DNA from: Streptantibioticus ferralitis
Lineage (GTDB): Bacteria > Actinomycetota > Actinomycetes > Streptomycetales > Streptomycetaceae
Assembly (NCBI RefSeq): GCF_029223525.1
Contig: NZ_JARHTQ010000029.1
Location: 28,669 to 92,668, forward strand
Reading direction: 5' to 3'
Length of the DNA stretch: 64,000 bases
Shown here: positions 9,304 through 19,200 of the stretch, piece by piece
How the letters are laid out: each line of letters begins with the position of its first letter
Position numbering within the stretch: position 1 is the first letter of the stretch
Notes under the pieces: generated by a model
The model's database searches: none
The model's input: the letters and a program-made list of their open reading frames with translations, nothing else
Told to the model about the DNA's origin: nothing
Made by a program: the position numbers and the translations under genes

Positions 9304-9347
9304 GCGCGGCCGCGGGCAGTGGCCGTGCCGGCTGCCCGCGGCCGCGC
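9304..9347 (-). terminator. strong hairpin after the secreted-protein gene
   Basis: A perfect 16-base inverted repeat, GCGCGGCCGCGGGCAG at 9304-9319 and its complement at 9332-9347, with a 12-base loop. It lies immediately downstream of the minus-strand gene ending at 9355. Confidence 0.65.
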
Positions 9348-9354
9348 CGCTGGC

Positions 9355-9777
9355 TCAGCGGACGTGCACCGTCACCACTTCGGAGCCGTGCAGGCGCACG
9401 GGGTGGTGGTCGTGCTTGCTGGTCAGGCCGTAGAGCACCGCACGGAATTTCAGGTCGCCGCGGCGCGCGGACGTGCCGTGTGCGGTGACGCGCGCGTCGC
9501 CCTTGGCCGGGGCACTGCAGTTCTCCTGGTGCCATCCCTCGCCGAAGCCGTTCTCCTCCAGGCACAGCTGGTGCAGGTAGCCGGCGCTGTCGTCGGTGCC
9601 GTGCGCCGTGACGGTGATGGTCTTGCCGACATGCGCCGTGTGCGGCGCCGTGATGCCGACACCGCCCTTGGCGAACGCCGGCGCGGCGGCCAGAGTCACT
9701 GAGGCCAGACCCAGCGCACCGATCACGGCCACACGGCCGCCCCGCGCCTTCATCCCGGTCTTCTTCGTCCTGGTCAT
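9355..9777 (-). CDS. secreted protein of unknown function
   Basis: A 140-residue exported protein. It has a basic start (MTRTKKTGMKARGGR), a hydrophobic core (VAVIGALGLASVTLAA) and a likely cleavage after APAFA. The mature part begins KGGVGITAPHTAHVGKTITV, reading like an Ig-like or beta-sandwich fold, with two Cys (LCLEENGFG, NCSAPAKG) about 20 residues apart that could form a disulfide. The ATG at 9775-9777 follows a GGGAGGG ribosome binding site. It is followed by a strong terminator and appears monocistronic. Similar small exported proteins are common in Streptomyces; role unknown. Confidence 0.75.
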   Translation of the reverse strand: MTRTKKTGMKARGGRVAVIGALGLASVTLAAAPAFAKGGVGITAPHTAHVGKTITVTAHGTDDSAGYLHQLCLEENGFGEGWHQENCSAPAKGDARVTAHGTSARRGDLKFRAVLYGLTSKHDHHPVRLHGSEVVTVHVR

Positions 9778-10068
9778 GGACTTCCCTCCCGTGGGATCTC
9801 CCCGGTGAGACCCACCTCTTCGCCAAGGCGCCCGGTGCGCCTCGCTGATCACCCACACGAGCCGGCCGTCCCGCCCGGTTGCACCTCGCCCGGCGCCGTT
9901 ACGGATCCACGACAAACCCGCCGACCAGTCCTGATGCCGTCAATGGCCGCCGAATCGCTTCTCGGGAGCGGAAGCCCGCGACCTACGCGGTCCGATATCG
10001 CGAACAGGCAGATACTGCCTCGCCCCCTGCCGGAAACGTGGTGGCAAGCACGGCGAGCCGTTGCTGTG

Positions 10069-10220
10069 CTCCCCGCGCTGCGGGCGGCCCCCTACGGGGC
10101 CGAGGACATCGCCGTCGCCTTCTCCAGTCTGGACTTCACCAACCCCGCCATCCTCGACCACCAGTGGGTCGAAGCGGCCGAACCGTCCTCGCCTGCTGCC
10201 ACCTGACCACCTCACAGTTT
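10069..10220 (+). pseudogene. second, broken copy of the unknown gene at 2545-3138
   Basis: VLPALRAAPYGAEDIAVAFS, then SLDFTNPAILDHQWVE, matches the segment around 2818-2970 nearly residue for residue, with high base identity. Here one base is missing after GTCGAAG, so the following bases, which still resemble the first copy, are out of frame. Only about 150 bases of the gene remain. It lies next to an IS6 scrap. Confidence 0.5.
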
Positions 10221-10407
10221 GGTGGTTTTGCCGGTTTCTGGGCCGGCGTCGGCGCCGACGGTGGATCGGGGCGCGACGGGCATCGCGCTGGGTTCGGGTA
10301 CGTGCGGCCAGCAGTTGATGTCCGAAAGGGCAGACATGTATGAAGCGTTCGGGTTCTGCTGCGAGAATGTTCGTCGCGTATGAGGTGCAGAAGGCGTTCC
10401 ATCTTGC

Positions 10408-10519
10408 GAGCCGGCATCAGCTTCTCGACCTCACGAAAACCGAGCGGAAAGCGGTAGTGCAGCCACACGCAATGCGAGATGATCTCCGCCGGGTGCCGGA
10501 ACCCTTTGTGTGACGGCAC
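10408..10519 (-). mobile_element. IS6-family transposase, N-terminal fragment
   Basis: From a GTG at 10519 the minus strand reads PSHKGFRHPAEIISHCVWLH, YRFPLGFREVEKLMPAR, the hallmark start of IS6-family transposases (usually ...RFPPEIISHCVWLYYRF...REVEELM). It then breaks off. It marks the left flank of biosynthetic cluster A. Confidence 0.65.
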
Positions 10520-10672
10520 TCCAGCCCCCACGACAGCCCCTCCCGACAATCCGTGACCTGCCCAGCGATCATCCTGCCGAAGAGCCCCAGCCAAGTTGAC
10601 AACGCCCTCGAAGCGTCGGGCTGATGGGCGACTGCGGCATGCACTCGCCAATTTTTGAAGGGGGCCCCATAT

Positions 10673-13600
10673 ATGTCAACGCGCGCTGTGCCGCCGTCCG
10701 AAAGTGCTGCCAAGGAGCAGGAGCCGATTGCCATCGTCGGGATCGGATGTCGGCTACCTGGCGGTGTTGAAGGGCCTGAGGCATTCTGGGACCTGCTCAC
10801 GGCGGGCGATGATGCCATCGTCGATATCCCCCGTGATCGCTGGCTGGCGGACAAGTTCTATGACCGGAATCTTGGCCCCGGCACCAGCCGGGTGCGGCGT
10901 GGTGGATTTCTGCAATGCCCTGTCGATGAGTTCGATGCGGGGTTTTTCGAGATATCGCCGCGCGAGGCCGAGCATATAGATCCGCAGCAGCGTCTTCTCC
11001 TTGAAGTCGCCTGGGAGGCGGTGGAGGATTCGGGAACACCCTTGGAGCGGCTCTCGGGCACCTCGACCGGTGTCTTTATAGGCGGATTCACGCTCGACTA
11101 CGGGCAATTGCAGTTCTCCGGCGGCGACCGCAGCAATGTCTCCGCGCACACCGCCACCGGAGTGGTCATGACGATGCTGGCCAATCGCATCTCCCATGCC
11201 TTTGACCTGCTCGGCCCGAGTGTGGCGCTGGACACTGCATGCTCCTCCTCGCTGGTGGCGGTCCACTTGGCCTGCCAGTCGCTGTGGTCCGGTGAGAGCA
11301 CGGCGGCACTGGCAGGCGGGGTGAATCTGATGCTCACCCCCAACTTCACTGTCGCGGCCTCCCAGGGCGGCTTCCTGTCCCCGACCAGTCAGTCGCATCC
11401 CTTTGACGCCACCGCCGATGGCTATGTGCGGGGCGAAGGCGCGGGGGTCGTCGTCCTCAAACGCCTGAGCGAGGCCCTGAGTGATGGCGACCGTGTCTAT
11501 GCCGTGATCCGCGGCACGGCGGTCAGCCAGGACGGGCGTACCAACGGGATCACTGTCCCCAGAAGTGAGAGCCAGCAGCAGGCGATGCGCGAGGCACTCG
11601 CCAGAGCCGGTGTGGACGCCTCATCCGTGGTCTATGTCGAGGCACATGGGACCAGCACGCCGGTCGGGGACCCGGTCGAGGTCGGCGCGATCGGCGAGGT
11701 CTACGGTCGCGGCGCGAACCGCCGTGCGGATGAGGTGTGTCTGCTCGCCTCAGTGAAGGCGAACATCGGCCACCTCGAGGCCGCGGCCGGCGTCACCGGA
11801 CTCATCAAAACGGCACTTTGCGTCCACCACCGTATGGTTCCTCCGCAGTTGCATCTGTCCACGGTCAACCCGAACATCGACCTGGAAAGCCTGCGGCTGC
11901 GGATCCCGGTTGCCGGAGAGCCGCTCCGGGAGCGCGACGGAGTTGTACGGGCTGCCACCAACTCCTTCGGTTTCGGCGGCACCAACGCCCATGTCGTCCT
12001 GGAGTCCGCCCCTGTCGGGAACGCGTTCCCCGCCCTGGCCGACACCAGGCGGAGCGAGCCGCTGGAGTCGGTGTTCCCGCTGGCCGCGCGGAGCACAGCA
12101 GCCTTGGCTGCCCTCGCCGGGCACTATGCCGAGGCCATGGAGTCCATAGATCACACCGCGCTCGGCGCAGTGGCCGCACATCGCCGTACACACCACCGCC
12201 AAGCCCGGCTCGCCGTTGTCACCAACTCTGTCCAGGAGTTGTGCGACGGGCTGGACAGCCTGCGCCAGGGTGTTCCGCACCCCGCCGTTCACCTGGCGGA
12301 GGGGCCTGCGGTTCCTCCCCCGCTGGCGTTCGTCTACACCGGTATGGGGCCGCAGTGGTGGGGGATGGGCCGACAACTGCTGACCGGCAACCGGGTCTTC
12401 GCCGAGGCGATCGAGCGCTGCGACGCAGGCTTGCGTCCGTACACCGGCTGGTCACTGGTCGATGAACTCATGGCCGACGAGGCGCACTCCCGGATGTCCC
12501 AGACCTCGGTGGCCCAGCCGGCGAACTTCGCGCTCCAGGTCGCACTGACCGAACTGTGGGCGTCCCTCGGCATCCGTCCGGACGCGGTGATCGGGCACAG
12601 CGCCGGTGAGATCGCCGCTGCCTACGCGGCCGGCTGCCTCACCTTCGAAGACGCCGTGCAGGTGATTTACGAGCGGGCCCGTCTACAGCAGTTGACCGTT
12701 GGTCAGGGGCGGCTGGCCGCAGCGGCGATCTCCCTGGAGCGCGCCCTTGAACTGCCTGCTGTGCGCAGGGGACGCCTGGTTGTCGCCGCGGTCAACAGCC
12801 CGGAGTCGGTGGCGCTGGTCGGCCCGACCGCTGATCTCAAGGAACTGCTGGCCGCGCTGGAGGCCGAGGGGGTTTTCTGCCGGCTTGTCGACGGCGATGT
12901 GCCCTTCCACAGCCCGATGATGGACCCGCTGGAGGACGAACTGCGCCGATGCCTGGCCGGTCTGACGCCCTCGGCGCCGACTGTCCCGCTCTACTCGTCC
13001 GTGGGCGGAGGGCGGTTCGGCGGCGTCGACCATGACGTCCGCAACACCCATGGCGGCCATAACGCGGAGTACTGGTGGCGCAATGTCCGCGCGCCGGTCC
13101 GGTTCGCGGACGCGGCCATGGCGATGATCGACGACGGCATCGGCGTGTTCGTCGAGATCGGCCCGCAACCCGTGCTCGGCCGCTCGCTCGCCGACTGCCT
13201 CAGCGCCCGGGGCCGCAGCGGTTCCACCGTCGCCTCCCTGCGGCGCAACGCCCAGGACGGATCCGTCATGGCGCATGCCTGCGCGGAGCTCTATGTCCTG
13301 GGCTATGCACCGGACTGGACGGTGTTCCATCCGGGCCACGCCGACGCCTCGTTGCGGCTCCCGACGTATCCATGGCAGCGGGAGCGCTACTGGAAGGAGT
13401 CCGAGGCCACTCGACTGGACCGGCTCGGGGAACTCGACCATCCGCTGCTCGGAGCCCGGCGCGACACGCCGACTCCGTCATGGCGGCGATACCTCGACGG
13501 CAGCCGCCCGGGCTATCTCGCCGACCACACGGTGATGGGCGGCAATCTGTTCCCGGGAGCCGGGTACATCGAGATGGCGCTGGCGGGCGGACGAGCCGCG

Positions 13601-16243
13601 TTCGGCGCCAGCCCCTGCGTGGTCGAGCAGATCCGGTTCGAGGCGCCCACCGTCCTCAGCGCGGGGCCGGTCTACCAGCTCGACACGACCGTGGACCGCA
13701 CCACAGGCCGAGTGGAGATCCATGGGCGTGCGGCGGGATCCAAGAGCTGGGTCAGGCACGCCACGGCCCGCCTTTCGCCACCCGCCGTCTCCGTGCCGAC
13801 CGTTGACCTGGCGGCGGTTCGCGCCCGGTGCACCGACGAGTGGGACGCGCAGACGTGCTACTCGGTGTTCGAGCGGCAGGGTTTTGACTACGGTCCGGGT
13901 TTTCAATCCGTCGAGCGCCTGTGGCTCGGCGAAGGCGAGGCTCTGGGACTGCTCTCGCGCGACGCGGTCGCCCGGAACGCCGGCGTGGACCATGTGGTGG
14001 ATCCGATCGTGCTGGACGGCTGCTTTCAGATGCTCCTGCCCCTGATCGGGGTGTCGACCGAGGAACCAGTGATGATGATGCCGGTCGGCGTGGACCGGAT
14101 CGTCGTCAACGGTCGCATCGACGGAGCGCTGTGGGTGCACGCCACTGCTGACACATCCTCAGCTTCCGGCTCGGTCTCCGGCGGTGAACTCGCCGGTGAC
14201 GCCGTGCTCCTGGATGAGGATGGTCGAGTGGCCGCAACGATCCAAGGGTTCCGGGTCCGGCTGCTCGGCCCCGGGCGCCAGAGTCGGCCGCAGCTGGGCT
14301 CCACCTGGTTGCACGAGGTGGTCTGGGAGGTGCAGGACGATGTGCCCGGAACCGTTGCCACCTCCGGGGCTGGCCGATGGCTGGTGTTCGCCGACGCCGC
14401 GGGAATCTCCGATGCGCTCGCCGACCGCCTGGCAGCCCTGGGCCACCGCGCAGTCCTGGTCCGGCCCGGCGATGAATTCGCCGCAGGCCAGGACGAGTTC
14501 CGGATCCGGCCTGACCAGCGCGCCGACCTGGACGAGGTGATCCGGCAGGTCGCGGGCCAAGCCGACCTGCCGGTGCTCGGCATCGTCCATGCGTGGTCGG
14601 CCGGTGCCAGGGACGCAGAGCTCACCGCTGACCGGCTGGCGACGGCGGTCAGCCAGGGCCCGCAGCTGCTGCTCAACCTGGTGCAGGCGCTTGAGGCCCA
14701 GGGCGTGTCCTGGCCGCTGGATGTCGTCACCGTCGGGGCCCAGCCGGTGGACGGCCGGGTCTGGGCGGCCGGGCTGCTGCAGTCCCCGTTGTGGGGCATG
14801 ACACGGGTCCTGCACCAGGAGTCCTTGCCGCTGCGCGCTCGGATCATGGACCTTGATCCGGACCGGCCGCTCGACGATGTCCCCTCGCTGCTGGCCGAAC
14901 TGCTGGAGGCCGACCCCGACGAGGACCAGATCGCCTGGCGGAAGGGCGAACGCCGGGTGGCCCGACTGCACCCGTCCCGACGGGCGTCCGGGTCGGTGCC
15001 CTTCACCTACCGGCCGGACGCCGGCTACCTGATCACCGGCGGCCTGGGGGCGCTCGGCCTGGTATTCGCCCGACACCTGGCCGCGCGCGGGGCCCGGCGG
15101 ATCGTGCTGCTCGGGCGCACACCGCTGCCGCCCCGGTCCACCTGGGCGGCCCTGGCCCCGGACCACCCGCAGCGCGAACAGGTGGACGCGGTCGTCCAAG
15201 TGGAGAAGCTCGGCGCCGTCGTGGAGACCGCGAGCCTCGATGTGACCGATCCAGCGGCGCTTCGGGACTTCGTCGAGGGGCGCCGCAGGTCCGCCCTGCC
15301 GCCGATCCACGGCGTCGTTCACTCCGCCGGTGCAGTGAACGATCAGATCCTGTCAAGGATGACCCGGGAGCAGTTCGACAGCGTACTGCGGCCCAAGACC
15401 CTGGGCGCCTGGGCGCTGCACGAGGGGCTCGCCGACGAGCCGCTGGACTTCTTTGTGGTGTTCTCCTCGGTCGGATCCGTCGTGGCGACGGCAGGTCAGG
15501 CCAACTACGCCGCTGGCAACGCGTTCCTCGACGGGTTCGCCCACTACCGCCGCAGCCGCGGCCTGCCGGCCCTTTCTATCAACTGGGGGGCCTGGGACGC
15601 CGGGATGATTGCGCACTTGGGCCTTCAGTCGTTCTACCAGCGGCGCGGCATCGACCTGCTGACTGAGGCATCGGGGACCGCGCTCTTCGACGAACTGCTC
15701 GGCTCCGGCGAAACCCAGCAGGTCGCGGTCTCGGCCCACTGGCCGACGGTGATCTCCAACTATCAGATCGTGCCCCGGTTGATCAGGCATCTGGGCCAAG
15801 ACCAGCATGACGCTGCCGAAGGCGCGAGCAGGGAGTCGGTCGCCGACCGGCTGGCCGCCGCGCCCGCCGGAGAGCACCGGGCGATCATTGCTGACGCCTG
15901 CACGGAGATCATCGGCAGCGTGCTGCGGACGCCGCCGGATCGGCTTCCGCGCCAGGAGGCGCTCAACCGCCTCGGACTCGACTCGATGCTCGCTGTCGAG
16001 CTGCGGATCCGGTTCGAGCAGGCATTTGGTGTCACACCCAAGGTTGTGTTCCTGCTCGACGGCGCCACGGTCGAGGACATCGCCGAGGTTGTCCACCAGG
16101 AAAGGCCGATCGAGGAAACCGCTGCCGCCCCGGAGTCGCCGGACGACCTGGCCGAGTTGTTGAGCGGGCTGGACGCGGAGAGCGCCGAGGCGCTGCTCGC
16201 TGACATCGAGCACATCGCCATGAAGGGATCAGAGCTGTCATGA
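10673..16243 (+). CDS. single-module reducing type I PKS: KS-AT-DH-KR-ACP
   Basis: A 1856-residue polyketide synthase. KS (about 16-440): active Cys190 in DTACSSS, His325 in EAHGTST, His367 in NIGHLEA. AT (about 545-860): Ser643 in GHSAGE and VPFHS at the selectivity position, which suggests malonyl; the AT opens with TGMGPQWWGMGRQLL, typical of iterative-type bacterial PKSs. DH (about 922-1200): His952 in HTVMGGNLFP and Asp1115 in VLDGCFQ. KR (about 1448-1630): TGGLGALG and Tyr1612. ACP: Ser1771 in LGLDSM. There is no ER, MT or TE. ATG 10673 follows GAAGGGGG. The stop overlaps the NRPS start by ATGA. A lone module with full catalytic residues suggests iterative use (inference). Confidence 0.92.
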   Translation: MSTRAVPPSESAAKEQEPIAIVGIGCRLPGGVEGPEAFWDLLTAGDDAIVDIPRDRWLADKFYDRNLGPGTSRVRRGGFLQCPVDEFDAGFFEISPREAEHIDPQQRLLLEVAWEAVEDSGTPLERLSGTSTGVFIGGFTLDYGQLQFSGGDRSNVSAHTATGVVMTMLANRISHAFDLLGPSVALDTACSSSLVAVHLACQSLWSGESTAALAGGVNLMLTPNFTVAASQGGFLSPTSQSHPFDATADGYVRGEGAGVVVLKRLSEALSDGDRVYAVIRGTAVSQDGRTNGITVPRSESQQQAMREALARAGVDASSVVYVEAHGTSTPVGDPVEVGAIGEVYGRGANRRADEVCLLASVKANIGHLEAAAGVTGLIKTALCVHHRMVPPQLHLSTVNPNIDLESLRLRIPVAGEPLRERDGVVRAATNSFGFGGTNAHVVLESAPVGNAFPALADTRRSEPLESVFPLAARSTAALAALAGHYAEAMESIDHTALGAVAAHRRTHHRQARLAVVTNSVQELCDGLDSLRQGVPHPAVHLAEGPAVPPPLAFVYTGMGPQWWGMGRQLLTGNRVFAEAIERCDAGLRPYTGWSLVDELMADEAHSRMSQTSVAQPANFALQVALTELWASLGIRPDAVIGHSAGEIAAAYAAGCLTFEDAVQVIYERARLQQLTVGQGRLAAAAISLERALELPAVRRGRLVVAAVNSPESVALVGPTADLKELLAALEAEGVFCRLVDGDVPFHSPMMDPLEDELRRCLAGLTPSAPTVPLYSSVGGGRFGGVDHDVRNTHGGHNAEYWWRNVRAPVRFADAAMAMIDDGIGVFVEIGPQPVLGRSLADCLSARGRSGSTVASLRRNAQDGSVMAHACAELYVLGYAPDWTVFHPGHADASLRLPTYPWQRERYWKESEATRLDRLGELDHPLLGARRDTPTPSWRRYLDGSRPGYLADHTVMGGNLFPGAGYIEMALAGGRAAFGASPCVVEQIRFEAPTVLSAGPVYQLDTTVDRTTGRVEIHGRAAGSKSWVRHATARLSPPAVSVPTVDLAAVRARCTDEWDAQTCYSVFERQGFDYGPGFQSVERLWLGEGEALGLLSRDAVARNAGVDHVVDPIVLDGCFQMLLPLIGVSTEEPVMMMPVGVDRIVVNGRIDGALWVHATADTSSASGSVSGGELAGDAVLLDEDGRVAATIQGFRVRLLGPGRQSRPQLGSTWLHEVVWEVQDDVPGTVATSGAGRWLVFADAAGISDALADRLAALGHRAVLVRPGDEFAAGQDEFRIRPDQRADLDEVIRQVAGQADLPVLGIVHAWSAGARDAELTADRLATAVSQGPQLLLNLVQALEAQGVSWPLDVVTVGAQPVDGRVWAAGLLQSPLWGMTRVLHQESLPLRARIMDLDPDRPLDDVPSLLAELLEADPDEDQIAWRKGERRVARLHPSRRASGSVPFTYRPDAGYLITGGLGALGLVFARHLAARGARRIVLLGRTPLPPRSTWAALAPDHPQREQVDAVVQVEKLGAVVETASLDVTDPAALRDFVEGRRRSALPPIHGVVHSAGAVNDQILSRMTREQFDSVLRPKTLGAWALHEGLADEPLDFFVVFSSVGSVVATAGQANYAAGNAFLDGFAHYRRSRGLPALSINWGAWDAGMIAHLGLQSFYQRRGIDLLTEASGTALFDELLGSGETQQVAVSAHWPTVISNYQIVPRLIRHLGQDQHDAAEGASRESVADRLAAAPAGEHRAIIADACTEIIGSVLRTPPDRLPRQEALNRLGLDSMLAVELRIRFEQAFGVTPKVVFLLDGATVEDIAEVVHQERPIEETAAAPESPDDLAELLSGLDAESAEALLADIEHIAMKGSELS

Positions 16244-19200
16244 CAGACTTCGCGGCCCGGATCGCACGGCTCTCGCCGGAACAGCGTGAGGCCCTGCTCA
16301 AGCGGTTGAAGGACAACGCCCCTTCGGACAATGCTTCTTCGAACAAGGCCTCTTCGGACAGGGCATCCGCTGGCATCGTGGCCGCGAAGCGGACCGGGGA
16401 CACGGTTCCGCTCTCCTACGCCCAGGAACGCATCTGGTTCCTGGAGCAGTTCACCCCGGGCACGCCTTTCCACAATATGTCCGGTGTGACGCGCATCCCG
16501 TTCCCCGTCGAGCCGGACGTGTTCGCGGAGTGCGTCGACCAGGTGGTCGAACGCCATGAGGTGCTGCGCACCCGGTTCGTGCTGCGCGAAGGAGCGCCGG
16601 TCGGCGTGGTCGCACAGCATGTGCAGGTGCCCGTTCGGGTGCTGGCGGACCTCGGGCCGCAGGAGCGGGAACAGCTGTTCCTGGAGGACGCCCGCGTCCC
16701 TTTCGACCTGTCGGTCGGGCCGCTGTTGCGAGTCACTGTCGCACCGGGCGGCTCCGACGAGTGCTTCGTCCAGTTCACCATGCACCACATCGTTTCCGAC
16801 GGCTTCTCCATTGCCGTCTTCTTCCGCGAGCTCGGCGAGCTCTACCGTCCTCGGCTGGCCGGCATGCGGATCGAACTACCCCCGCTGAAACTCCAGTTCG
16901 CGAACGTCGCGGTCGCTGAGCGCGCCAAGGAGCAGGACGGGGAGTTCGCGGAGTCGGTCGACTACTGGGCCCGTCACCTTCGAGGTGCGCCATCCCACCT
17001 GGCGCTGCCGGCCGACCGCCGTCGCCCGGCCAGGGCGACCAACCGCGGTCGCCGACTGCCGGTGCGGATACCTGCTGAACTCGTCCAACAGGTCCGGAAA
17101 CTGAGCCTGGAGCGCTCGGTCACCCCTTTCGTGACCATGCTCACCGCGTTCGCGACGGTGCTGGGCCGCTACAGCGCACAGGACGACCTGGTCATCGGGG
17201 TGCCGGTGGCAAATCGTGAAATGCCTGGAGCGGAACGGCTCATCGGCCCGTTCCTGAACACGCTCGCCCTCCGGCTGGACCTTGGCGGTCCGCTGACCTT
17301 CGCCGAACTGCTCGCCCAGGTGAACCGGACCGTGCTGGCCGGTTTCGAGCACCAGGCGGTTCCCCTCGAACGGGTCCTTCAGGCCGTCCAGTGCGTGCGG
17401 GACCCGAGTCGCAGCCCGCTGTTCCAGGCGGTGTTCAATTTCCAGGTGGACCAGTCCCGGACGCCGGGCGTCCCGGACTCGCAGCTGCGGGGCCTGCCCA
17501 ACGGAGGCTGCCAGTTCGACCTGCTGTTCGACATGATGGCCACTCCGGACGGGATCACCGCGCATATCGACTACTACTCCGACGTCTACGACGAAGCGAG
17601 TGTCGTCCGGTTCGCCGACAGCTTCCTGGCAGTGCTGCGAGCAGGCGCGGACGAGGCCGAGCGCCCGGTCCACGAACTGCCGCTGCTCTCGCCCCAGGGC
17701 AGCGCCCACCTCATCGAGCAGGCGCTGCGTACGACGGGGCGGGCCTACGACCGGACGCAGTGTGTGCACGAGCTCGTACTCGCCTCGGCGCGAAGCCACC
17801 CCGACCGGGTCGCCCTGGTCGAGGGCTCCCGTCTGATCACCTACGGCGAGCTCGACGCCCTTTCCGGCTCCATCGCGGCGGCACTTGCGGACCGCGCCCC
17901 TGCGCTGCCCGGAGCACATGTCGCGATCTGTCTGCCGCGCTCGGCTGAAACGATCACCGCCATCATCGGTGTGCTGCGGGCCGGCTACGCCTACATACCG
18001 CTCGACCCGGACTACCCGCCGGAGCGGACAGCCTTCGTCTACGACGATGCCGACATCGCCGCGGTCGTGACCCACGGCAGCCTGCTGGACGCACTGCCCC
18101 CGACGGTTGCGCCGGTCATTCTGCTGGACGGGCCGCTCCCTGAAGGACCCTTCCAGGACCCGGTCGGCAGTGACGCACCGGAGCGGTCCGAACGGTGTGC
18201 CTACACGATCTACACCTCCGGATCCACCGGGCTGCCCAAGGGCGTGCGGGTCTCCCACCGCAATGTCGTCAACGTCCTGACCGCCATCCGGGAGCGCCCG
18301 GGTCTGACGGCTGCGGACACCCTGCTCGCGGTGACGAGCCCGTCCTTCGACATGTCGGTAGCGGAGATGCTCCTCCCGCTGGTGTCCGGCGCCCGAGTCG
18401 TGGTGGCCCTGTCCGAGGACGTCGTGGACGGGCGCCGACTGGCAGCGCTCCTCGACGAGCACCGCGTGACGGTCATGGCAGCGACCCCTTCCACCTGGTA
18501 CCTGATGGTGGAGAGCGGGTGGCGGGGCCGGCCCGGCCTGCGGGCCTGGAGCGGCGGCGAGGCGCTGCAACCTGCCTTGGCCGAAACACTGCTGCGCAGT
18601 TGCGATGAGGTGTGGAACCTCTACGGACCGACCGAGACGACCGTCTACTCGACCGTGCACCGGGTCGGGCCCGAGGATGTGGCCGAGGGTTCCATACCGA
18701 TCGGCCGGCCAGTCGCCAACACCACGGCGTATGTGCTCGACCACGGCGGGAATCCGCTGCCGTACAACGTTCTCGGCGAACTCTGCCTTGGCGGGGACGG
18801 TGTGTCCCTCGGCTACCAGCGCAGGCCCGAACTGAACTCCGCCGGCTTCGTCACAGAGCCGTTCCTGCCCGGACAGCGGCTGTACCGGACCGGCGACCTC
18901 GTACGGATGCGACCGGACGGCGAACTCGTGTACGCCGGTCGCCGGGACCACCAGGTGAAGATCCGGGGAGTCCGGATCGAGCTGGGCGAGATCGAGGCCG
19001 TGCTCGGTTCGCACCCGCAGGTCACCAGGGCGGTCGCCGTGGTCGAGGGGGAGGCCGGCGGCACCCCGTCCATCGTCGCGTACGTACAGCCGACAGCCGA
19101 GGCGGTCACTGCGGCGCAGCTCACCGACTTCCTGCGGGAGCGCCTCGTGCCCCAGCTGGTGCCGGGCCGGATCGTCCGGCTTGCCGAGCTCCCGCTCAAC